A DNA stretch of 64,000 nucleotides from Tyto alba (taxonomy: Eukaryota; Chordata; Aves; Strigiformes; Tytonidae). A program made the position numbers and the translations under genes. The stretch lies in contig NW_024881329.1 of the NCBI RefSeq assembly GCF_018691265.1, forward strand, positions 930,001 to 994,000, written 5' to 3'. The notes under the pieces are model-generated. The model did no database searches, had not been told where the DNA came from, and worked only from the letters and a program-made list of their open reading frames with translations. This document shows, one piece after another, positions 49,314 through 61,280 of the stretch; within the stretch, counting starts at the first letter, position 1; each line of letters starts with the position of its first letter.

Positions 49314-51059
49314 GTAAGAAAGCACTTTATCTTCTGCTCACTGCCTCAAATTTTCCTTTATCGTGTCTTGAAGCAGGACTGGGGACTCGGAAACCAACAC
49401 CCGGTATAAAGTACTGTCCTGCTCAAGAGCTCTTGAAACATGATCTGCCTGGTACCTCTCACTCCTTGATCTCGGTTTTCTTCTGTGAGGCTCTAAATAG
49501 GACTGAAAATTAGTAATGGCACGAGTGACACCACTTCTGTCTAGAGCCAGTTAGTTTGAACAAATCCCTCCGGAATGACATACGCCTCTAGGCCCTCAAT
49601 GAGCATTTACTGATTACCTTGCCCTCTAGAGTACTTGGTGCTAGTCTAGTGAAACAGTAGCCAAAGGTCCGTTTCTGTCCACTGTAAGATTTCCCAGTGG
49701 CTGAGAAATCACTAGTGTTATCAGGCTGTTCACGCTGCCAGCAGCTTGTCTCTGCATCCTGTCCTGCCTCATCGAGCTGTGCTGGATGATGTGCTGATGG
49801 AAGGTCCAATAGATAGGTCATTTTGATGAGCCCCAAACAGCCCTAATGCTTGTGATTCCTTTCTATGTCATCATCACTGCACTGGGGAATAGGGAATTAC
49901 CAAAGGAATTCCCTCTGTAGCAGAGTTAACACTGAGAATATGAAACCTTCTTTTTTTTCCAGTACTGTTAGTCATTTTCTGTCATGTGGACTCCCATCAC
50001 AACCAAGTCCATCTTCTGCTACGTTGAAGCTGAAGTAACTACTGCAGGGTAATAATTTCTGTGCCAAAATGAGTCACGTCCCCAAAAGTGGGTGCTGGTG
50101 TTTTCAGCCAAGCAGGTCATTTTCATGTGCAAGTGACTATAATGTAACTGCCGATTAGCCTTAGTGGGTCTTTTGATGTCCATTTGTCAAGAATGGTTAA
50201 GCAAGTACAGTGAAGGGGGATTGTGTTTTGAATTGTACAGCCACTTCCAATTGGTTATTCTGTTTATTTCATAAATAGGTCTCTTTCTGATAGGCACTTG
50301 ATAGTTTAAGGTAAATTACATCCATTTCTTTCAGAGATCATAATCTATTCGGTCACATTTCCTCCATTTGATAAGAAAATCTCATTATGCCATTTCTACA
50401 ATGCTCAAAAGTGGTTTTCCCATTCCTATGCCATTTTACATTAGCTGTGACACGCTAGCAAAATGTTTCACTTTTTTTTCACTCTGTACTTCCCTTTCCT
50501 TTCCATTACTGGAATAAATCCCTTTCTTTCTGCTCCCCATGTCATGCATTTGCAACTTTTACGGAATACAGAGCACTACTCCCATGTTGCAAACAATTTC
50601 CATTTTGTTTATGTCCCACCGTTTGCTCCAAGAGTTGGCCCTTGAGGGCTATAAAAACCAGCAGCTGCAGGTCCCCACTGCTTTTGAGAATGACAAACAT
50701 CAAGACTGTCCTGAATTTCCTTCTGTCTTTTGCTTTAAAGTGCATTTTCCTCCCTGTGAAAATCTCTTTGCACATGTCAGCAGGTGGCTAGGGTAGAAAG
50801 TTTGCCACTTAATGCTTCCAGTGATCATCAGTTCCTCGCAGATTTTTTTCACATGACAACCGATTCTTAAGGCGCATGGAGTAAGACCTAAATTTTTAGG
50901 GGTATTTCAGGGCAGTTTGCACGCTCAGTGTGAATGATGTAAGCACGGCTCCTGTTGAAGGTGTCGGGCTCTTTTCATGCTCCTCACTGCCCCTGAAACT
51001 GTGCGCTGCCGACCTTGTCTCTGGCCACAGGGATCTGGATCAATAGCTTGAGGGAAGGC

Positions 51060-51292
51060 GTAGGGTAAGAACCAGACCAACTGGAATGACAGAAGTTCCA
51101 TCGTGACAGAAGGAAGAGCTTTTCCACTCTTGGGACAGTTGAGCAATAGGGGTATCCAGAGAGGTTTGAAGTCTCCATCCTTGGAGGTTTTCAGGACCCA
51201 GCTGGGTGAAGACCTGATCACCCTGGTCTGATCTCACAGAAGACCTGACTCTGAGCAGGCAGCTGGGCTCGCGACCTCTGGCTGTCATGGCC
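51060..51292 (+). mobile_element. CR1 LINE 3' fragment
   Basis: ATCCAGAGAGGTTTGAAGTC, CCATCCTTGGAGGTTTTCAG, GACCCAGCTGGGTGAAGACC and CCTGGTCTGATCTCACAG follow the CR1 3' region in order on the + strand. The left boundary is less certain, about 51.06 kb or slightly left. It explains the three overlapping - strand frames at 50.9-51.4 kb. Confidence 0.8.
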
Positions 51293-52399
51293 AGGCTGGA
51301 CTTCTCTGCAGTTTGGTGCTTCTGTTTGCATTCCAGACCCAGCAAATTATCTTCCTTTATAGCCATATTAAATTACTTACCCTTGCTCTCACTGTATTCC
51401 TCAGCTGCAGAGGGTAAGAGCATCTTTATCATCAAGGAATTATTTATTCGGATAATCAGTTGGCACTCAGTAAACAATGCTATTTTCACTGTTCTTATGT
51501 GTAAAGATAAAGTAGGCTGTGCAAGTTCTTCAATGGCCAGGTAAGAGTTGCAAGACTGCACATAACTCTGGGTCACCTAGAACCTTGCAGCACCCGAATC
51601 CCAAATTTACACCACAATTTCCACTTGAGAAACGTTTCAGTGTTCACAATCATACACAGACTAACACAAGTACTGAGGCCCTACATCTCCTTTAGCAAGA
51701 TTTCCAGAGTGATTTAAAACATGTTGCTTGTGTTTTTCTTATGAGCATTCCACTTTGGGATGTGCTGAACTTTAAAGCACCACCCTGCTAACCTTTCCCA
51801 GTTTGTCAGGTCAGCCTCTACGCAATGGCCTGATATAGTGGGGAGGAACAGTTATGTTTCTTAGGGACAGAGTGTGGGATAAACCACAAAAAGACCAATA
51901 TTAAAATATTTTCATGTGATCAGTTTTCAAATTAAGGAAAGGCTTCATGCCAGAGCTTGAATCTGAGTCTCAGCAGGGCTTGGGATAATTGCTGAAATCT
52001 CTAGCTGTTTGTTTTCAGCGCACCTTGCTGAGTGACAGGCGAAACACTGAATCGCCCTGGCAAGTCTCGTATCCAAATTTGCGGATCTTGGACTTGACTT
52101 CTGTGCTCTTCAGCCGTATGTAGGCTTCAGTTCACACTCAAACAGATGGACTATTTCCTTTTCATTAGTTTATCCCTTTGGTTTTGATTGCTGACAGATC
52201 TGGGACCGCATTCGTGACCGGCTCATAGAAATTCCTGTTGAAAGTAACGGTGGGATAGAGTCATTTAAGACACTACATAGTTCTCCTGTAAATAAGTGAT
52301 TTTAATAGCTACAAATCAAGTTACCCACAGTGCTGTTCGCCAGTACTTATTGAATTGTTGCCTGCTGGTGGCCAGGCTAAGTTGATTACGTGTCTGGAG

Positions 52400-52850
52400 A
52401 CTGCCGCTTCCCTTGCGCGTGTTTTTAGCGAGGAAAAGCTCTGCTCAAGGTTCAGAAGTAGGCATGTGGAGTTTTTTTTTTTCACGCAGGGCCATCATCT
52501 CCTTTTCCTCTTGCTCTATTTATTGGCATTCCTGATGCGAAGCAGGGAGACCTTTGTCGGCAGCCACCGTGGCAGCGGCGGGGGCTTGCGTGGCCAGGGA
52601 GCCAGTGCCGGGGGCTGGGCGTGGGAGTGCAGCACGTGCGGCCCTGCCCACGCCGGTCACGGTCACGGTCGAGCTGGTGCTGACAAGCCTCGCTGAGGAA
52701 GTGCCACAGGACCCGCTGCAGCAGGGCTTGGGCAGGCCCTCCAGGAGCCACGGGGGCACGCTGGGGCAGCGAGTTCGTGTTAAACCCTGCGCTGAAAGGG
52801 GATTTTGTGAGATCCTCATTTCCGGTAGCTAGACTGCCGCTAGCTTGGGT
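52400..52850. other. GC-rich islet inside LRRC56 intron
   Basis: An isolated GC- and CpG-rich patch, densest at 52,555-52,800, in AT-rich intron. Frames are open on both strands because of composition. It includes a short direct repeat of GGTCAC (52,657-52,672). It could be an orphan CpG islet or a repeat fragment; no known protein is recognised. Confidence 0.4.
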
Positions 52851-54604
52851 TTGCCCGCAAGTGCTGCAGTCTGATCTCCAGTTGGGTTGCCCAGTTCACC
52901 CAGAAACGTGCAAAAAATGCCCATTTAGAACATGCATGGGAATAACATCAAGGTGATGTATCTTACTTGATCAAACAGGGCTTAAGTGAATTAAATAGCC
53001 TGTTGAATTTGTATATCAGATTGCTCTTGCCAGAAGAGTGCAGCCTGTGTTCACCTGCCTGTTTTGTACTTTAGGATCAACAAAACAGGTAGGTTGCCTG
53101 ATGCCAACACAAGTATGTCAGTAATTTATTTTGTGTATGTTTTTCACTAGTCTGTATTCCAGAAGGCATAAGAAGTCAAGCCACAGTGACTTTTTGTTAA
53201 CAATAGAAAAACAAGATACCTGATGCTACCCAAAGAATGCATCATAATGTAAACAACCAGTGTTATGAATATAAGTGGTGTAGCTTGGAGGATATAATAA
53301 ACTCAGCAGCTTGCCTGTTTTCTCCTTACTCCTAGTCAGTTATGTCACCTAAATGTCACCTGCTGTACCAAGGCAGCTCAGAGAGACATCTGCATCGCTA
53401 CCCCGCTTGCAAAGTGCAGCACTTCAGGCAATGTTGCCGAGTGTGCACGTATCACTTTTATTCACCCAGCTTACACTTTGATTTCTTTCTGCTCTTCATT
53501 TAGTTTTGTTCCACTGGGATAATACAGTAGCAGAGTTTAACACTAACCAGTACATTGTTGGTGATTAGTAATTTCAGAGCCATATACCAATGAGAAGGTA
53601 TTTAGTGAAAGGGAATCATAGGCAGATGAGATAACATTGCTTGCCATTCTGAATTCTCAGCCTTGTGTTGCAGTCGTCAGTATTTTTCTGGATCATTTTC
53701 ATTTTTAAAAATAGCATTTATACAGTATGAAGGCAGTTTCAGGATGAGGAATATATTGTTTGTACTTTAAAAATTAATATTAGAAGTTAATGGGTTTGAT
53801 ATTTTAGAGTATTTTTTTGTTAGTTTAAGAATAAATTGCACCCTTGCTCTCAGGAAAGATGCCATGAGAGTTAAAACTAAGAAAATTAGAAGTATGTTTT
53901 TACATTCAGATAGAATTATTTTGCCATCTTCGTTTTACAATTTGCTCTTCTTAACTCGGTCTTCCAGTCTCTATATAGAAGGCATTGGGGCTGTAAGAAA
54001 GAGCAAAATCAAATGGACAGTGGATTCTTAGCACCAAAGAATACTTACATATTGAATATAAAACTTAAAGGAGGGAAGAACCAGCAGAATTAGAAAAATA
54101 TATTGCAAAAGTCTTGTTGGCAGAATTTTGCATCACTGCACATAGTATACTTTTATTTCAGTCTAGTAAGCAGTGCATTAGAGCTTAACACTCTGCAAGT
54201 TCCCAGGGGTAGATTATGCCAAAATACAATAAAATGTCTGAGATGGAGGATCAGGTTACAATAATGAAATAACCAGATGTGAAAATTGTATCGTCAGCCT
54301 GTCACTCTGCCTCTTTGAATCCTTTAATAGTTGGGGTTTTTTACCTGAACCAACCCTAAACGCATTCCCTGGAAAGCTTTTTCCTGAGAAAGTCTCTCCA
54401 TTTCTCTTGAGCTAGTCTTCTTGACTCCTCAATCAAATCTTCTGCTTAATAGTAGTTTTTAAAACCCATTGGCTTTGTAATGCTTTGCAGTAGCCTTTGC
54501 CTGGGAACCCTTTGGCCTCTCGGGTTGAATCCGTGGCAAGGCTATTACCCACCGCTGTGCTGGGACTGAAGAGACTACTGAATCCTTCTTCTTCTTTGTT
54601 TTAA

Positions 54605-54660
54605 CACTTTGGGGGAAGTCATTTCATCTCTCTGTGCTTCAGGTTTCTTGTCAGAAGCAC
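54605..54660 (+). repeat. Possible MIR/CORE-SINE relic
   Basis: TTTGGGGGAAGTCATTTCATC, TCTCTGTGCTTCAGGTTTC closely follows the MIR core 'ttgggcaagtcacttaacctctctgtgcctcagtttcc'. It is the best of the SINE-like relics here. Confidence 0.45.
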
Positions 54661-56305
54661 GTAAGCGATTTTTTTAAATCTAGTTTTTAATTTTTTTCTG
54701 TGGGGGTTTTCTTAGTGCATGGATTATATCTGAGTAAGTCTTTGCTCACCAGCTAGTATAACAGCTGTGAATAATTAACAGAGATCCTAGAATCTTCTCT
54801 GTCAGGACTCCAAATTATTTAGCTGCCATACTTTATAAAGCTTGTTTGATGTGAGAAAGTACTCCCTGCAGGATGAGGATGGTGTGTTATAATTTGTACT
54901 ACAACTTTTATGGATTATGGTGATTATTAAAAAATAAGGCTAACAAATTGCATGATGTGTTTTGAATTTTTAATATTTTCTAAAGAGCTTTGCAAAGACA
55001 TGAAGTTAAATATTGTCAGTACAGCATGAAGATCAATATGTGTATTATAATCACTCCCAAATAGCATTAGATGTATATAATACTTCTACTAAAGCATGAT
55101 TTATTAAAAAATGTTTTTGCCATAAACACTCTTGTTCTGTTTGGGGAAATGGCAAGAGCAACATGATGTCCTTTGTTTGCTTTTGTGATCCCACTCCTTT
55201 TTTTTATTTTATTTTTTGTTTTTAATGTTGATCCTTTGTGAGGAGCTGGAATGATGTTCTTCTGGACGCTGTTAAATCACCCTTGCCAGAGAGAGATTAC
55301 TCAGAGGACTCATAAAAATATTTGCTGAGAACAGATTTTAATGTTTTAGCAGTGATCCTGTTTGTCTGAAACTGGTATTACCTCTACATGGTTGCATGTT
55401 ATACTGGAAGATGCTCGCCAGCCATGAGTAAACTCTGCTAGTGGGAATGGGTAAAAGTTTGCTGTTGTAGCAAATATTTCCTGGAACTTGAGCTTACATA
55501 CAAATTATTCTGTAGAATAATAGGTTCTAGACATACTTGTAGAAATAACCAAAAAGACACATGTTTAGAAAAAAGCATTAATCAAAGTAATAAAAAGAGA
55601 ATACTCAAGTTTTCATTAATATAAAACTTGTACAATTGAATAGTAAACAATGGATCACATCCAGAAAATTAAAAGGGGAAGACAATGCTTAGCAAAACGT
55701 CTGTAGCATTTCTGGGGACCTCTGAACTCTAAAAGACAATGTTGTGACATGGGAAATTATGCTTTTGTTGTTTGACTCAAAATTACATGTTGAAGAAGTG
55801 TTACTTAGTGTGTATCCAATAAATCCATCGCTACTTGCCATTAAATAGGTAGAAAAAGATTTTGGGGGAGAGAAGCAAGAGCATGATGCAGCAATCAAAG
55901 GTCATGAATTGCTATACTCAAAATCATCCCTTACCTCTTCTGAATGTCACTCAGTTAATAGTCAATAAAGGTTGGGAATCAGACCAAAGAAAACAGTCAC
56001 CCATCAAGCCAGTTTCTGTTGTTGTCTGTTTGGAAAGGTGCTCTATCAGAATTGTCAGAGAGGGGTTCCAAAAATTATATTTGGACAGCCATGTAGACAA
56101 TACATATTTGTTGCAAAAATGCACAGGGCGAAATATTTTTGAAGTGAAATAATCTCATTCATTTCCTTAGAAGAGGTCCAGCATAGAACTGGCAGAAACA
56201 GGTAAGAAAAGCATGTAAAATTAGATACTTCGACTGGTAATTGTCAGAAGTTTCCTTTATTCTACTCCCAGGTCTGCAAAGTGATTCTTTATTCTGTTCC
56301 CATAG

Positions 56306-56366
56306 GTGCCTATCTACCTAATCTGAGAGAACTGAAGTTGAACAATAGCTTGCTTGTGTCTGTGAG
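56306..56366 (+). CDS. LRRC56: LRRC56 third coding exon (first leucine-rich repeat)
   Basis: The acceptor cccatag ends at 56,305 and the donor is GAG|gtaagaaa at 56,366/56,367. The 61-nt exon completes the split glycine and encodes AYLPNLRELKLNNSLLVSV plus two bases of an arginine codon. It fits the leucine-rich-repeat pattern LxxLxLxxNxL, with serine at the asparagine position, and corresponds to the human segment around LPNLDQLKLNGS. Repeat residues stack to form the concave protein-binding face of LRR solenoids. The next exon should begin by finishing the arginine codon and continue D-L-G-T-S. I could not find such an exon between 56.4 and 64.0 kb. Confidence 0.88.
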
Positions 56367-59300
56367 GTAAGAAATGAATGATAACTGAAACAAACATAAA
56401 GAATAACAGCCCTCAATTTTATTTAAGTGATAAAATCTTCATTTGGGCTGCTTTCATTTCTCCCATTTCCCCATGCTGTGATAACGGATTAGGTCATGAA
56501 TATGTGCTCCGCAACCACGTAAGCTTAAAACAGGACCTGAGCTGGGATAAATCAGTGTACTTGCAGTGGTGCCAGTGAATTAGCCTCAGCCTGCCACCAA
56601 GGAAGCTCCTGCCATGCTGAAGTCCATGGAAATTTGTTGTGTATTTGAAAGAAGCTAGAAATTTGCCTTTTACCTGTGTCTGGGCGCTTGGATTTCGGAG
56701 TGTTTCAGTCTCTGGGCTTTTACTGTGCACAGTAGCCTGTTCTACACAGGTCAGACCAGTTCCTCAGCTGATGAAAAGCACTTTGGTTTTATTGAAGTCA
56801 ATGAAGTTGGGTTTATGAGAGCTGCTATGAAGACTGCGTGTCCCCGGCTTGCTGAGCTCCGTGAAATCATCACACGTTTTCTCCCAGAGAACTGGGGAGT
56901 CGGCAGGTCGGGAAGGTAGAAGGGAAAACCGTCACAATGTGGAGGCAGAGCTGTCTTCTGTCTCCTGTGCTGATATCTGTGCTACCCTTGGTAATTCATA
57001 CATCATGAAAAAGTACAGTTCATATCAGTAACGGGCTGTGTAAAAGGCCATCTTTATGTTAAACAGGACAGCTCTCTGGCTTTGTATGATCATCTGCTAA
57101 ACTTGCGGGGGGGAAAAAAAAATTTTGCTAATTCTTGTTAAAGGGAACATGTTCGCTGCTGGGAAATAGCAATAAGTTTGTCTCGGTCTCCTGAGTCATC
57201 ACTAAAGCAGCTAATGAACTTCAGTTGTCATGTTTTGGTCTTATTTTCCCCTGTTCTGGTGATGAGATTAAGTATTTGCAGTGTAAATGGCTTTTTTCCA
57301 CCTTCTGGTCCATAATATGGAAAAGTGGTGATTCTACATTGCTGCAATTATATTAATGGCAATCAACCACTGTCATAAGCATGAAATTGCTTCCTTATTG
57401 CAAAGGAGGAGTAAGTAGTCGGTGAAAAAAAATATATTTTTGACAATATCAAAAGGCAATTATATTGAAAAGAAAAAAAATTACAAAGAGTTTTTTTGTT
57501 TGGTCAAAAATCCATATTCTCTTCAAATGTGCCAGTGGAAAATGTTTTGACTGTTCAGTTGGTACTGAACACAGGATGCAGTTCAGGAAAACTAAACTGT
57601 TTCATTTATTTGACTTATGGCTTTAGTGGGCTTTTGCACATCCCTGTGCATTCTGAGACTCTAACTTCTGTCATGAAGTGTCAGCAAACCATTTTCTGCG
57701 ACCTGACATCCTCCTGGTCCTTGGTGCAGGTAACGTTTGGTCTCAAGTTTTGATTTGACCAACTATAACATAAATATGTTTTGGCTTGGATATCAAGTCT
57801 AACACTGTGACACTTCCCAAGCACATAAACCCCAGGAGAAGCTAGCTACTCCTCCTTTAAGTAAGTGTGCATTCAGTGTGCCAGTTAAATGCACTTGTCA
57901 GGGAACAGGTAAAGGAAGAAGACTCTGTTAGCTCTCCGAGACCAGAACTCAGTATAGTGCAGCAGTAGCTTTCCTTTATTAATTCCCATCTTTGACAATC
58001 TGCCGTTGATAAACACAGACCACTTAAGGCACAGCCCATGCAAGCACAGCCTGGGCACTTGAACTTTATTTTTGGATGTCTGCATCATGTCAATTTAATG
58101 CCCATTAAAGCAACATCGCTGTCACAGCAGTAAGCAATGTCTGCGATAGCTAATGTAACATAGCTGCTTCCATGCTAGCAGGCTACTGCCATTTACTCAA
58201 AAATATTTAGAAATCTTATTTCTGATTTAAACTTATTGAATTCTGTCCAAAAAGTGATTATTTTATTGTATGCAACCAAACCCTTGCAACTGCGGTTTTT
58301 GAGGATGATAGAAAAAATGTGCTTCCTTCTCACTGAAAGTAATTCCCAGAGACTTTCTGAGCCATAAGGTCAGAATCGTCGCATTTGTAATTTGAAAATG
58401 GGCAGCAGATAACAGAAAATGTCTCATAAGGACAGACTGGAAAATTGGTTTGTTTCCTGAAAAGAAGGTAAGGACAGAAAAGCAGGCAAAAGATAGACAG
58501 TGTCTCATACATACTTGGGATGTTAAAAGCAGACATTCTTTTCATGCTATATTATGTGAAAAAAATGTATTATGGTGAATCACTACGAACAAGACTGTCA
58601 GTGTGTATGCATGAGTGGGTAATAAGATGGGAAACCTGCTTTTTGCCACTTTGTTTTTGTTTCGTTATGTCTTGCAGGGTAGAATTTCCTAGTTATTTTA
58701 GGATGAAATTAAATTAAAAACATATTTCTTCAGTTTGAAAATGGGAGAAGAATTCTCTTGATCGTAAACTGCATATAGGGAGATGTCAAAATAAGGATTT
58801 ATGATCCTGACTTCCATTACTGATTTTTCTGGAAACATTTACTCCTGTCAACCTCACATAGGAACTTAAGTTATGAGGATGCTGAGGTGTATGTTGTTCG
58901 CTGTTCAATAGAAATCAAAAGAGGGATGTTCTGGCAGTTGAGGAATCAGGGTACTCATGTATAACAATTTCCTATGGGAGAGCAAGGCTTGCTAGGTTGG
59001 TGAGTTTGGATATTGGCTTTTCCTGGTAGTTCCTGAAGGAGTTCTGATTCCTTTGATGGGGAATGTGGTTGAGCTACTTTAGTTGTAAATTCATGGTGCC
59101 TCCCCAGGTCTCCGAAAGCTTGCATTACCTTTGAATACTTGAAACTTTTAAAGGCTGTATGTAAGTGCAGGATTTCATTATCAACCAATTAATTTAACTC
59201 ATAAGGAAATTATGTCCAAGTTTATTTGTAGACAATCCATCTCGGCAGTTGAAAGGGAATTTCTTTTTTGGCTATATCTGGGGTTTAGTTTTCTACTGGC

Positions 59301-61069
59301 CCTTTGCTAAAGGGGAACAGCTCTGGAAAATCCAGTGCATTGTGGAAAGAAGTTAGTTCAGATTGTTGTTATTTTTCTAAATCACACTAATTTTTATAAG
59401 GTCCTTGTTTGGTGACCTTCACCCATCTGCTAGCAGCTAAGGAATTCTAGATTTATGAACTGATAATTGAGGATGAAACGTGGAGCCTATTCTGAAGAGT
59501 GCCTGTTAAAAACTGCCTTTTTTTTGTCCTTTGTGATGACACACGGTTCTTGTCTTTGTAATGTTTCTAGTAAAAAAACTATTTCAAGGCCAATGAATTA
59601 CTACTACTGCTTTGGCATGTACTGTATGTATTTTTTTTTATCAGATTGCTTTTATTCTCAATTCAGGGATGAATGAAAAGATCTGTTTAAAAATGTTACA
59701 CAGATATCTTTATGAAAGGACTTTTAAATCAGATAGGGGAATCTCAGGAACTGGTTCCCATAAATTTATAGCAGAAGCTGTTTTACCAGCTGAAGTTCAT
59801 TTCCTCCCATTCATCTCTACCCATTGTAGCCAGCAGAAGACTGGTCTGCTCCCAGGGCTACTTAAGCAACTGCTTGTAACAGAGAGAGGTTATTACATTT
59901 TAAGTGAGATGAAATGCCGAAACTGCAGAGTATGGGGGCAAAAGTAAGTATGAGGGATATAGGGAAAGGAAGGCAGATTTCCTTCATCCAGAGAGAGTTA
60001 ACATTTCTTTGCTGCAGACTGCATTGCATGCAGTTCTCCAATTGCTCTTGCCCTACTGCAAAAGAATCCCCCAGAACAAGAGGACAGTAATCCTGGTCGA
60101 TTTGGGTCAGTAAAGACATTGTGGGAGAGTGGAAATGAGACCTCTGTCCTGAAGGTTTAAATGGACAAGGTGCAGAGTACATTCAAATTCAACAACTCTC
60201 ATGCTTTTATGAGTCTTAGGATGGGGCTGGTTGGTTGGTTTTTGTTTTATACACCAGCTCCCGGGGACAAGACTGGATACACGGGAATCCCTGTATTCAC
60301 TTCTTGAAAAGTTTCAAGCCCTCTTGACTGTGAAATAATAACTGAAAATGTGAGCCAAGTGATTTGAGTAAGGATTTTACTGGTCATTTCATGACTTTAA
60401 GAAACCAGAGCCAAACTAATTCTTTCTTAATTGAGGGCGAAGGTTTTAAACCAATGTTTAAAAACATTTTTGAGACTTGATTCAGGATCTGTAGGAATTT
60501 GAACTTAGCAATATTACTTCTTGGTACTTTTACAACAAAGAGTTTAATCAAATGCTCACCTCTTAAAGTCACAAGTTTCACTTCAGTGGAATTGCTCGCA
60601 AGCTGAAAATTGAACATTAGTCCAAGTGCTTTGCTGGATCTGGGCCAAGTTACACCATCTTGTATAAGACTGAGCTGTGACACGGCTCAGCCCAAAATTT
60701 CATGTATTGCTGATAGTGTGTGTCAAGGCACCCACTGTTTTCTGGATAGTTTTCTCTCAAACAGAGGAAATTCAGAAGTTCCCCTAAATTTGTTTTTTCC
60801 CTTGTCATTTGTACTTACTCCGTTCCTTGCTCTTTTCTTTTTCTCCAGTCGGCTTTTCCTTTTCCCCGTTGTTTCTAATTTTTTGCAATTACTGCATTAC
60901 TATGTCTGATGCAGGTAGCGTAGGTACTACATGCAAATACAGTGAGTTTTGTGCAACAAGGATTAGCATAGGTAAAATCCAAACATATTTTCTAAAACCA
61001 ATTCAGTTACTTAGTTTGCATTAAAGGTGCAAATGTTTGTCAATAGATGAGTTATTTCCATTACAGTAC

Positions 61070-61280
61070 ATCAAATCACAGAATGGTTTGGGTTGGAAGG
61101 GACCTTAAAGCCCCCCCAGTGGTACCCCCTGCCCCGGGCAGGGCCCCCTTCCCCCAGCCCAGGGGGCTCCCAGCCCCGTCCAACCTGGCCTGGAACCCTT
61201 CCAGGGAGGGGGCAGCCACAGCTGCTCTGGGCACCCGGGGCCAGCGCCTCACCCCCTGCACAGGGAACAATTTCTTACAG
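61070..61280 (-). mobile_element. CR1 LINE 3' fragment, relatively young
   Basis: The + strand begins AATCACAGAATGGTTTGGG, then TTGGAAGGGACCTTAAAG, CCAACCTGGCCTGGAACCC, TTCCAGGGAGGGGGCAGCC and ends AACAATTTCTTA: the reverse complement of the canonical avian CR1 3' end. Here the middle is unusually GC-rich. It is 5'-truncated to about 210 bp. The frames crossing it are not genes. Confidence 0.9.

Larger units (their letters stand above)
49314..56305 (+). other. LRRC56: LRRC56 intron between coding exons 2 and 3
   Basis: 7.0 kb, gtaagaa...cccatag, phase 1. It contains the CR1 at 51.1 kb, the GC-rich islet at 52.4-52.85 kb and a MIR-like relic at 54.6 kb. Confidence 0.85.

Noticed and set aside
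50925..51366. Overlapping - strand frames of 64-108 codons
   Set aside because: They are antisense to the CR1 3' fragment and have no protein similarity.
52355..52832. Possible intronic retrogene in the GC-rich islet
   Set aside because: Three frames are open over the same bases with alanine/glycine-rich products and no recognised domain; a poly-A tail is absent.
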